Shown in pieces: positions 8,988 to 16,455 of a stretch of 64,000 nucleotides of DNA (the first letter of the stretch is position 1; every line of letters begins with the position of its first letter). The position numbers and the translations under genes were made by a program. This DNA comes from Tolypothrix sp. FACHB-123. GTDB taxonomy: Bacteria; Cyanobacteriota; Cyanobacteriia; Cyanobacteriales; Nostocaceae. The stretch lies in assembly GCF_014697075.1 (NCBI RefSeq), contig NZ_JACJRE010000016.1:1-64000 (forward strand), read 5' to 3'. Below the pieces are notes generated by a model. It was not told where the DNA came from. It saw only the letters and a list, made by a program, of their open reading frames with translations, and ran no database searches.

Positions 8988-9018
8988 GTCAATGGTCAGT
9001 TGTCAATGGTCAGTTGTC
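8988..9018. repeat. Short tandem repeat (STRR-type)
   Basis: Two head-to-tail copies of the 14-mer GTCAATGGTCAGTT plus a partial third. It belongs to the same loose family (TCAATGGTCA/GTTGACTGTTGACT) seen at other spacers of this window. Confidence 0.8.
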
Positions 9019-9204
9019 CCCTCTGCTCCCCTGCTTTTTCACCCTCAAGTCCCATCCTCAGAGAAGTACGGATATTGCACTCTTGCGGTGAGCGAGAACC
9101 TCACTTGATTTTCTATGATGTTTGTTAATTTAAAATCAGATGCTATGGAGCTTGAGATTATACCTGGCAACTTACAGAATCTCATATCTTAGAAAAAGCG
9201 CAAA

Positions 9205-9257
9205 GTCTGAGCGGAGGTTTCCTCTGATCAGACGGCAGTTCCTTTAAGCGGGGGAAC
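9205..9257 (+). promoter_or_regulatory. Structured leader upstream of dnaJ
   Basis: Stem 1 pairs GTCTGA (9205-9210) with TCAGAC (9228-9233) and, after one mismatch, CGGAGG (9212-9217) with CCTCTG (9221-9226, one G-T pair) over a TTT loop. Stem 2 pairs GTTCC (9238-9242) with GGAAC (9253-9257). They lie about 65-120 nt before the dnaJ start. This could be a 5' UTR control element or a dispersed palindromic repeat; the sequence alone does not decide. Confidence 0.4.
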
Positions 9258-9322
9258 CCGTCACCGGACTGCTTCAACTTTGTAAGAATAACATAACAGA
9301 AATTTCTAGAGGAGGCTGGTAG

Positions 9323-10315
9323 ATGGCTGCAACCGACTTTAAAGACTATTACACAATTTTGGGAATTAGTAAGACTGCTAGTCCAGAGGAAATTAAACAA
9401 GCTTTTCGTCGGTTAGCCCGTAAATATCACCCTGATGTTAACCCAGGCAATAAACAGGCGGAAGCTAGTTTTAAAGAAGTTAACGAAGCTTATGAGGTAT
9501 TATCTGACCCAGATAAGCGCAAAAAGTATGACCAATTTGGTCAATACTGGAAACAAGCTGGTGAAGGCTTCCCCGGTGGTGCTGGGGTTGATATGGGCGG
9601 CTTTGACTTCAGCCAATATGGTAGTTTTAATGACTTCCTCAATGAGTTATTTGGTGGTGCTGGGTCTCGCAGTAGCCGTCAAAACTATTCTTATCGAACT
9701 TCTACAGGTAGACCACCAGGGGGTTTTGGCGGTTTTAACGATTTCGGTTTCCAAGATGTAGGTGCTGGTGCTAGTGGTGCTCAAGATAGTGAAGCAACTA
9801 TATCTCTGACTTTTAGCGAAGCGTTTGCTGGGGTGCAAAAGCGCTTTAGTTTAGGTAACGAAACGATTGATGTGCGTATCCCTGCTGGCGCTAAATCAGG
9901 TACTCGTCTGCGTGTGCGGGGGAAAGGTCAAATTAATCCGATGACGCAGCAAAGGGGCGATTTGTACTTAAAGGTGGAACTTCAGCCCCATTCGTTCTTC
10001 CAAATTGAAGGTGATAATTTGGTTTGTGAACTACCAATTACACCAGATGAAGCTACCTTAGGAGCTTCCATTGATGTACCGACACCTGATGGTTCTGTTA
10101 ACGTTAAGCTACCTGCGGGAGTGCGTTCTGGTCAATCCTTGCGCTTGCGTGGTAAAGGCTGGCCGATAGCTAAGGGTGGACGAGGCGATCAGTTGGTGAA
10201 GGTGGCAATTGTACCACCCAAAGAACTCAGCCAACAAGAGCGGGAATATTATGAAAAAATTCGGTCTATACGTACTTATAATCCCCGCAGTCACTTACAA
10301 CAGGTCAAGTTATAG
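9323..10315 (+). CDS. dnaJ: DnaJ/Hsp40 co-chaperone, type II (CbpA-like)
   Basis: The 330-residue J-protein stimulates Hsp70 ATPase and delivers substrates. The J domain covers residues 8-70 with the HPD motif in [10 protein letters not shown] Gly/Phe-rich linker follows (about 80-155), then two beta-barrel substrate-binding domains ([19 protein letters not shown]... and [19 protein letters not shown]...). There is no Cys-rich zinc domain, so it is a class B/CbpA-type protein rather than canonical DnaJ. A strong Shine-Dalgarno (GAGGAG) precedes the ATG. No dnaK or grpE is adjacent. The structured leader may contribute to regulation. Confidence 0.93.
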   Translation: MAATDFKDYYTILGISKTASPEEIKQAFRRLARKYHPDVNPGNKQAEASFKEVNEAYEVLSDPDKRKKYDQFGQYWKQAGEGFPGGAGVDMGGFDFSQYGSFNDFLNELFGGAGSRSSRQNYSYRTSTGRPPGGFGGFNDFGFQDVGAGASGAQDSEATISLTFSEAFAGVQKRFSLGNETIDVRIPAGAKSGTRLRVRGKGQINPMTQQRGDLYLKVELQPHSFFQIEGDNLVCELPITPDEATLGASIDVPTPDGSVNVKLPAGVRSGQSLRLRGKGWPIAKGGRGDQLVKVAIVPPKELSQQEREYYEKIRSIRTYNPRSHLQQVKL

Positions 10316-10380
10316 GATGATGTTTCGCGCCCAGAATTAGAGAATCTGCGGCGCGAAGCCATTGTTATGGTTTATTTAGG

Positions 10381-11037
10381 TTAATTGGCTTGATTTTTCG
10401 CCATTAAAGTTTTTATCCGAGACTTAAACGCTGCAATTGTCTTTGGAGAAGGTTGAGTAGTTTGCCAAGATGGGCGTTGCATGATGCGATCGCTCCAATT
10501 TTGCAGTTTAGAATTAAAAGTTACCCCCATTTGCGGCAAGAAAAGAATGCTACTACCCGCTACAATATCGGCCAAAGTTAATTGTTCGCTACCAAAGTAA
10601 GGGCGATCGCCTAGTAGTTGCTCAAAAAAATTCAGTACGATAGTCGCTTTCTGTTTTGCTTCTTCAATTTTCTCAGGCTCGGAGTCTAAGCCAATCATTT
10701 GCCGTAACAGGGGATTTATGGCTGGTAAAAGTTCATTTACGGTTACCATTTCCACCATGCGCACAATTGCTAAAGCTTTCTCTTCTTTAGGCAATAAAGC
10801 AGGGGTAGGATACTTAGCTTCTAGATAGTCGAGAATTGCGAGGGATTCCACTACCCGAAAGTCATCATCAACTAATACGGGAATATGATGAAAGGGATTT
10901 AGCGCCACAAACTCTGGCTGAAACTGATCGCCATCCAGCTGCATTTCAATTAATTCAAAATCCAGTCCCTTTTCTAATAAAGCAATCCAAGGACGACGGG
11001 AGTTAAATGAAATCGGTTGGTGATAAAGTTTGAGCAT
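10381..11037 (-). CDS. Glutathione S-transferase family protein
   Basis: The 218-residue protein has the GST layout: an N-terminal thioredoxin-like domain (1-80, with NPFHHIPVLVDDD carrying the cis-Pro and VVESLAILDYLEAKYP the glutathione-binding ES) and an all-helical C-terminal domain (about 90-210, with LTLADIVAGSS as the N-capping box). Near the N-terminus, QPISFNSRR offers Ser residues as the possible catalytic residue. The substrate is unknown. It is convergent with dnaJ and lies next to two peroxiredoxin-type genes on its own strand, suggesting a redox neighbourhood, though no operon is proven. Confidence 0.9.
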   Translation of the reverse strand: MLKLYHQPISFNSRRPWIALLEKGLDFELIEMQLDGDQFQPEFVALNPFHHIPVLVDDDFRVVESLAILDYLEAKYPTPALLPKEEKALAIVRMVEMVTVNELLPAINPLLRQMIGLDSEPEKIEEAKQKATIVLNFFEQLLGDRPYFGSEQLTLADIVAGSSILFLPQMGVTFNSKLQNWSDRIMQRPSWQTTQPSPKTIAAFKSRIKTLMAKNQAN

Positions 11038-11158
11038 CAGAAAATCTCTCAGATGTTATCAATTGTATACTTTATAAGGTATTGAGCAAAATTTTACTTG
11101 TGCATGAAAAGTTTGCTGCTTTATCTGCTAGGTATTGCCCAATAAATCCTATTTTCAC

Positions 11159-11704
11159 TCAACTACAAGCATCAAATTGTGCTAATAATGTCTCCACACT
11201 AGCATTATGATTTAGGAAAGAAAATAAATGATAATAGCGGAGCTTGCCTGATTTATCTAATACAAATTGTGCAGGTAAAGGTGCGCCTAAGGCTTGTCCT
11301 ACGCGATATCTGCGAAAGACACCACAAGCAGGATCGCTGAGTAAAGGCATTTTTAAACCTAAGTCTCTGACTACTACTTCACTTTGTCTTTCATCAGTAC
11401 TAGTAATTAGCAAAATCTCGACATCACGCTCTTGAAATTGCTCGTAATTCTCATTCAAAGATTTGATATGTGGATAGCAAAATGGGCAATATTGCTTTTC
11501 TGTAAATATCCTGGTAAAAGCCAGTAATACTGGTCGCTTGCCGCGAAACTCAGACAATTTTACCAAACTATTATTGGTAATATCTGGTAATTGAAAATCT
11601 GGCGTTCCCACTTCCAGCCTTAACTCATTTATAGCCGGAATTGGCAGAAAATTCCGGAAAAAACGTTCATTTATTAAGCCGCTAAAATCAGTTGAAGTTA
11701 GCAT
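11159..11704 (-). CDS. Redoxin (AhpC/TSA-like) family protein
   Basis: The 181-residue thioredoxin-fold protein resembles peroxiredoxins. The segment LAFTRIFTEKQYCPFCYPH carries two cysteines two residues apart, unlike the single peroxidatic Cys of the 2-Cys Prx next door. VEILLITSTDE and LPAQFVLDKSGKLRYYH match the later strands of the AhpC/TSA fold. The activity could be peroxidase or thiol oxidoreductase; the sequence does not settle this. The ATG at 11704 is preferred because twelve extra upstream residues from a TTG have no family likeness. Confidence 0.8.
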   Translation of the reverse strand: MLTSTDFSGLINERFFRNFLPIPAINELRLEVGTPDFQLPDITNNSLVKLSEFRGKRPVLLAFTRIFTEKQYCPFCYPHIKSLNENYEQFQERDVEILLITSTDERQSEVVVRDLGLKMPLLSDPACGVFRRYRVGQALGAPLPAQFVLDKSGKLRYYHLFSFLNHNASVETLLAQFDACS

Positions 11705-11739
11705 ATTTATTATCCTTGATAATTGAAGGTCAATAATCA

Positions 11740-11930
11740 ACAGTCAACACTTCGAGTGAGCTTCAGTGCGGCGCAGTCAACAGTCAAAAGTCCATAGTCG
11801 AAAATTTAATCACAACTGACAACTGACAACTGACAATTAAAAACGAAAAAACCACAGATAGGCACTGAAGTTAACACTGATTCATCTGTATCTGTGTTTA
11901 TCTGTGTTTATCTGTGGTTATAAATGATAC
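11740..11930. repeat. Short-repeat-rich spacer between two peroxiredoxin genes
   Basis: It contains GTCAACAGTCAA copies flanking a small ACTTCGA...AGCTTCAGTGCGGC element (about 11746-11772), tandem ACAACTG units (11812-11840) and near-identical TCTGTGTTTA units (11884-11915). Confidence 0.75.
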
Positions 11931-11978
11931 TGCTCTTCAATCCAGTATACTGCGTTGCCAATTTCTGGCAATAGCAAT

Positions 11979-12590
11979 CTAGACAGCGGAGAAGTAAACT
12001 TTAGACTTCACTGGATCGGGATTCATGGTTTTATCCCCTGGTTGCCAACCAGCAGGGCAAACTTCATCTGGGTGAGACTGAACGTACTGAATTGCTTGTA
12101 ATGTCCGTAGAGTTTCATCAACGCTACGACCAAAAGCAAGGTTGTTAATGGTTGCGTGCTGGATTACACCATCTTTATCAATGATGAACAGACCGCGTAA
12201 AGCAATACCTGCCGCTGGATCGAGAACGTTGTAAGCTGCGCTGATTTCTTTCTTAATGTCGGAAACTAGAGGATAATTCAAGTCGCCAACACCACCAGAT
12301 TTGCGGTCAGTTTGAATCCAAGCTAGGTGAGAAAACTCACTATCAACGGAAACACCAAGAATCTCGGTGTTAATTTTCTTGAATTCTTCGTAGCGATCGC
12401 TAAATGCTGTGATCTCAGTGGGACAAACAAAGGTAAAGTCTAGGGGATAAAAGAATAGAACAACATACTTACCGCGATAGTCGGAAAGTTTGATGGTCTT
12501 AAATTCCTGATCCGACACAGCTGTTGCTGTAAATTCTGGAGCCTGTTGACCAACGCGGAGGCATCCTTCTGTTCCGTAAGTGAGGGACAT
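11979..12590 (-). CDS. 2-Cys peroxiredoxin (thioredoxin peroxidase)
   Basis: It reduces hydrogen and alkyl peroxides with thioredoxin-derived electrons. The peroxidatic Cys56 lies in DFTFVCPTE and the resolving Cys178 in EVCPAGW, the typical 2-Cys spacing. The protein has a GG(V/L)G-type motif (GGVGDL, about 99-104) and a C-terminal YF (KVYFSAV). Together these mark the overoxidation-sensitive type common to plastids and cyanobacteria. The 203-residue length is normal. An AATTCTCC stretch on the + strand next to the ATG gives a GGAGAATT ribosome site. Its 181-residue redoxin neighbour lies downstream on the same strand. Confidence 0.95.
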   Translation of the reverse strand: MSLTYGTEGCLRVGQQAPEFTATAVSDQEFKTIKLSDYRGKYVVLFFYPLDFTFVCPTEITAFSDRYEEFKKINTEILGVSVDSEFSHLAWIQTDRKSGGVGDLNYPLVSDIKKEISAAYNVLDPAAGIALRGLFIIDKDGVIQHATINNLAFGRSVDETLRTLQAIQYVQSHPDEVCPAGWQPGDKTMNPDPVKSKVYFSAV

Positions 12591-12728
12591 TATCTTAATT
12601 CTCCTTCAACTTATATCCATTTACTAGCGTTGGAATTCGGGTCAGTGAAAACTTTCCCTTCCACGCTGTCACAGTTTAATTACGATCTGTTACGACTATA
12701 TCATAGTCATAACGATTTTGAGTAGCAA

Positions 12729-14801
12729 ATGGTTGATTTAGATCAAAGAGAGTGGTTACTGACCAATGGCTTGGGTAGTTTTGCCAGTGGTACAGTTTCC
12801 GATGTCAGGACACGCACCTACCACGGTTGGCTATTTGCCGCGACAAACCCCCCTTCAGGGCGGACTTTGCTGCTTTCGCACTTAGAAGCTAGCCTAGAAG
12901 TAGAAGGAAAAGTTGTCACCTTAGGGACAAATTACTGGGGTAGCGGACGCATTGAACCTAACGGTTACCAACTGCTACGGGATTTTGAGATTCATCCAGT
13001 ACCAAAATGGATTTGGCGACAGGATAATTGGCAACTGAGTCGGCAATTGCTAATGCCATACGGTTTGGTAGAAACTGAAAGTGGGGGAAAGGTAAATTCC
13101 CCAAATTCTGCGCCGGAGTTATGCCATCGGCTATTGATTCAGTATCGTTATGAAGGTACACAAGCCAGTACTTTAAGGTTGCGACTGCTAATTGGCGATC
13201 GCGATTTTCATCATCAACAAACAGCTGCTGCGGAATTACACTTTTCCCAAGTGCTATTACCCGAACAAGTTTGCTTACAAGCAATTATTGCTGGACGTTT
13301 TGGCACGCCTTGGCATTTACGGTGGACACAAGGAGACTATAAAGCTGATGGTGTCTGGTATTGGGATTATCGATTACAAGAAGAAACTCGACGGGGATTA
13401 GGCGACAAGGAAGATCTTTATAGTCCCGGTTACTTAACAGTTCATCTCCAGCCAGGTGATGTAGTTACTTTAGAAGCCAGAGTAGGTTTCCCTAATCCAC
13501 AGCCAGAACCCTTAACTTGTGAAACCTTTACCGAAGCGATCGCCGCAGAAGAAGAAAGACTAGCCCAAATTTTTGGCTTCGATCGAGGGACTAATCAAAG
13601 CCCCAATGCCCCATATCCAATGCCCCATGCCCTATACTCAATATGGCAGCAATTACTCAAAGCCAGCGATCAGTTTATTGTTTATCGTGCTTCAATTGCT
13701 GGGCCTACAGTGATTGCTGGTTACCATTGGTTTAATGATTGGGGACGTGACACTTTAATTGCATTACCTGGGTTAGCACTAGTAACGCAACGCTTTGATT
13801 TAGCAAAAGGGCTGTTGCAAACTTTTGGATATTACTGTCGCCAAGGTTTAATTCCTAATGCATTTCCTGATATCGGTGGTGAGCCTTTTTACAACAGTAT
13901 TGATGCTGCACTGTTGTGGATTGAAACTCTGGGACTTTATTTAGAAACCACCCAAGATTGGCAATTTTTAGCCGAACAATTCCCTGTAGTGCAGCAAATC
14001 CATAAAGCATTTGTCAGTGCTACTCGCTACAATATCCATGTTGATGCTACTGATTGGCTGGTAAGTTGGGATGCGCCTCATGTCGCCTTGACTTGGATGG
14101 ATGCTGTGGTAAAAGGAGAACCTGTTACACCTCGCCTGGGTAAGCCAGTAGAAATCAATGCTTTATGGTATTCTGCTTTGTGTTGGCTGAGTCAATGGGC
14201 AGAAAAATTAAGCCAAAATCAAGATGCTAATTCAGAACGGCTAGCAAAGCAAGCACAGCGTTATGCACAACAAGCAGAACAGGTTAAAACTTCCCTGCAA
14301 AAATTTTGGAATGCAAAACTCGGCTATTTTTATGACACCATCGAATTGGACGATCGCCGTCATTCACAAATCCGGCCTAACGCAGTTTTAGCCCTATCCT
14401 TATATCATTGCGGATTTTCATCCGAACAAGGGCGTCAGGTACTTGCAGTTGCGGCTTCTGACTTACTTACCCCCTATGGACTGCGGAGTTTAGCACCTAC
14501 CGATCCGCAATATATTGGTAAATACCAAGGTACTCCAGAACAGCGCGATCGCGCCTACCATCAAGGTACTGTTTGGAGTTGGCTAATTGGCCCGTTTATC
14601 CGTGCTTGGCAACGTTTTTATCCAGAAAAGCCAGTACCTTTTGATTGGCAACCTCTATTGCAGCATTTTCTCGATGATGCTTGTCTTGGCTCTATTTCCG
14701 AAATTTTTGATGGCGATCCACCCCATCAACCCAAAGGAGCGATCGCCCAAGCTTGGTCAGTGGCTGAGGTTATTCGTTATTTACCGAAATCTCAGCTTTA
14801 G
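12729..14801 (+). CDS. Amylo-alpha-1,6-glucosidase (glycogen debranching family)
   Basis: The 690-residue protein has the bacterial glycogen-debranching layout: an N-terminal beta domain (REWLLTNGLGSFASGTVSDVRTR..., about 1-270) and a C-terminal (alpha/alpha)6 catalytic domain (about 295-690). The signature segment HWFNDWGRDTLIALPGL supplies the likely catalytic Asp, and YHQGTVWSWLIGPF is the conserved later motif. It would hydrolyse alpha-1,6 branch glucose of glycogen. A short stretch (about residues 291-306, SPNAPYPMPHALYS) between the two domains is encoded by a copy of the AATGCCCCATGCCC repeat otherwise found in spacers. Confidence 0.9.
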   Translation: MVDLDQREWLLTNGLGSFASGTVSDVRTRTYHGWLFAATNPPSGRTLLLSHLEASLEVEGKVVTLGTNYWGSGRIEPNGYQLLRDFEIHPVPKWIWRQDNWQLSRQLLMPYGLVETESGGKVNSPNSAPELCHRLLIQYRYEGTQASTLRLRLLIGDRDFHHQQTAAAELHFSQVLLPEQVCLQAIIAGRFGTPWHLRWTQGDYKADGVWYWDYRLQEETRRGLGDKEDLYSPGYLTVHLQPGDVVTLEARVGFPNPQPEPLTCETFTEAIAAEEERLAQIFGFDRGTNQSPNAPYPMPHALYSIWQQLLKASDQFIVYRASIAGPTVIAGYHWFNDWGRDTLIALPGLALVTQRFDLAKGLLQTFGYYCRQGLIPNAFPDIGGEPFYNSIDAALLWIETLGLYLETTQDWQFLAEQFPVVQQIHKAFVSATRYNIHVDATDWLVSWDAPHVALTWMDAVVKGEPVTPRLGKPVEINALWYSALCWLSQWAEKLSQNQDANSERLAKQAQRYAQQAEQVKTSLQKFWNAKLGYFYDTIELDDRRHSQIRPNAVLALSLYHCGFSSEQGRQVLAVAASDLLTPYGLRSLAPTDPQYIGKYQGTPEQRDRAYHQGTVWSWLIGPFIRAWQRFYPEKPVPFDWQPLLQHFLDDACLGSISEIFDGDPPHQPKGAIAQAWSVAEVIRYLPKSQL
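13599..13643. repeat. In-frame copy of an intergenic AATGCCCCATGCCC repeat
   Basis: CCAATGCCCCAT is repeated twice with small changes inside the debranching-enzyme gene, at the junction of its two domains. The same motif occurs in spacers at 21481, 25918, 34740 and 35075. Confidence 0.75.
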
Positions 14802-14802
14802 A

Positions 14803-14856
14803 ATAGTCAACAGTCAACAGTCAACAGTCAACAAACAACTGACTATTGACTATTGA
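14803..14856. repeat. STRR tandem repeat between convergent genes
   Basis: Four copies of the heptamer AGTCAAC are followed by GACTATT copies. The repeat fills the whole gap between the convergent debranching and map genes, and the map stop codon lies at its edge. Confidence 0.85.
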
Positions 14857-15684
14857 CTAAACTTTTGTGCGATCGGTCAAAATTTCATAGCCGGTTTCTG
14901 TAACTAACACAGTATGCTCAAACTGGGCTGATAAAGAATTATCTACAGTTACGGCTGTCCAGCGATCGGCTAAAGTTCTTGTGTGCTTAGAACCTGCATT
15001 TAAAATTGGCTCGATGGCTAAAGTCATCCCCGCACGTAATTTTACATTGGGCATTTCTCTAGTACGGTAGTTAAACACAGAAGGTTCTTCGTGCAAATTG
15101 CGTCCTACACCATGTCCAGTGAATTCTTCAACCACTGTAAAACCATTGGCTTTCACATGGTCTTCAATGGCTCCAGCTAGATCTAGCAAGTATGCACCAG
15201 CCTTGACTTGTTCAATACCTTTATAAAGAGCTTCCTCCGCGACACGAATTAGTTTAGCTGCTTCTGGGGTAACTTCACCGACGGCGATTGTAATGCAAGA
15301 ATCGCCATGAAAACCTTGGAAATAAGCACCTGTATCTACTTTTAATACATCCCCAGTCCGAATTACTTTCTTGGGGTTCGGAATTCCATGTACAACTTCA
15401 TTGTTAATACTGGCACAAATAGAACCTGTGAATCCGTGATATCCCTTAAAGCTTGGTGTCGCACCCATTTCGCGAATGCGTTTCTCTGCATACGCATCTA
15501 AATCAGCCGTAGTCATTCCTGGTTGGACTAATTCGGAAATTTCTTTGAGTACAGTTGCGACAATTTTTGCTGATTGCCGCATAATATCAATTTCACGCGA
15601 TGATTTAAGTTCGATACCTCGGCGTTGTTTGCTAGGTGATGGCGGCTGAGTTGCTTGAGCAAGTAAGTTACTGAGAATGTTCAT
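14857..15684 (-). CDS. map: Methionine aminopeptidase type I
   Basis: It removes the initiator Met from nascent proteins using two metal ions. The metal ligands are recognisable: Asp in VDTGAY, Asp in FHGDSC, His in [13 protein letters not shown], Glu in AIEPIL and Glu in FEHTVLV. The 275-residue form has about 24 extra residues before the core ([11 protein letters not shown]), not unusual in cyanobacteria. The C-terminus ends inside the tandem repeat shared with the convergent debranching gene. Confidence 0.95.
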   Translation of the reverse strand: MNILSNLLAQATQPPSPSKQRRGIELKSSREIDIMRQSAKIVATVLKEISELVQPGMTTADLDAYAEKRIREMGATPSFKGYHGFTGSICASINNEVVHGIPNPKKVIRTGDVLKVDTGAYFQGFHGDSCITIAVGEVTPEAAKLIRVAEEALYKGIEQVKAGAYLLDLAGAIEDHVKANGFTVVEEFTGHGVGRNLHEEPSVFNYRTREMPNVKLRAGMTLAIEPILNAGSKHTRTLADRWTAVTVDNSLSAQFEHTVLVTETGYEILTDRTKV

Positions 15685-15923
15685 GGGTAATTAAAAGCAA
15701 TCGGCGCTGTAAGGCCGATGGTTAAGTTTTTTCTAGATTAGTTGAGAAATAATATCTATATTTAAATTAACTTATTTTTTACTGTCGGATTAATTTCTGA
15801 CAGTAATTGAACCATTCCGCCGAGTCATATTTGGGGAATGGCAAACATTGGTTCCAATGAGTAAACAAATATACTCTAGGTCTTATCTGTCTTTTTCAGC
15901 CAATTTATTTTAACTTTGAAATG

Positions 15924-16379
15924 TCAATTTGTAACGGTAATCTCTCCTGTCATTCCTGCTTCTGTATGTCCTGGTACTGAGCAGCGTAAGCTATATTTTC
16001 CTGGCTTTAGCGGTACAAATACCCATTCGGCTGTAGCACCTGGTTTGAGTTCCACTTCATGGATAGCTCCTTTAATTTCTACTTTCCCTGCTTCAACTTT
16101 TTGCGTCCATATGCCATCGGCAAAGTCTTTGGCAGTAAAATAGTGTTTCAGTTGGCTAGGATTAGTAAGTCGGAGATTGTACCGTTTACCAGTCACAAAT
16201 TCCAAGTTATTCGGCTCAAATTTGAGTTCATTAGCTGTATTCCCTAAGCTAATAGGAACTTCAATGGCGGGTTGTTTCAGTAAATCACCAGATACATTTG
16301 CGGCTAATGCTGAATTATAGCTGAAACTCAAACACAGCATTAATAATACAATAATATAAATCCGCTTGATAGTTTTCAT
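15924..16379 (-). CDS. Secreted cupredoxin (type 1 copper) protein
   Basis: A 151-residue exported blue-copper-like protein. Residues 1-27 are a signal peptide ending in ALA. The copper ligands of a type 1 site are all present: His79 (LKHYF), then Cys133-x4-His138-x4-Met143 (LRCSVPGHTEAGM). The spacing and the longer N-terminal part differ from plastocyanin, so it is a plastocyanin/azurin-like cupredoxin of unknown partner rather than petE. It would act in the periplasm or thylakoid lumen as an electron carrier or copper-binding protein. It stands alone between map and the M16 peptidase gene. Confidence 0.85.
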   Translation of the reverse strand: MKTIKRIYIIVLLMLCLSFSYNSALAANVSGDLLKQPAIEVPISLGNTANELKFEPNNLEFVTGKRYNLRLTNPSQLKHYFTAKDFADGIWTQKVEAGKVEIKGAIHEVELKPGATAEWVFVPLKPGKYSLRCSVPGHTEAGMTGEITVTN

Positions 16380-16455
16380 CGTCCAAAAGATTATTTAAAC
16401 TGGGTTTCTCGCACAGACTTACCGAAATTAGGAATTAATAATTACGAATTAATAA

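Larger units (their letters stand above)
8924..9322. other. Divergent spacer between thioredoxin gene and dnaJ
   Basis: The 399 bases include a tandem repeat (8988-9018, unit GTCAATGGTCAGTT twice) and, close to dnaJ, two successive stem-loops (9205-9257) described separately. The strong AGGAGG-type ribosome binding site of dnaJ lies at about 9310. Confidence 0.6.
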
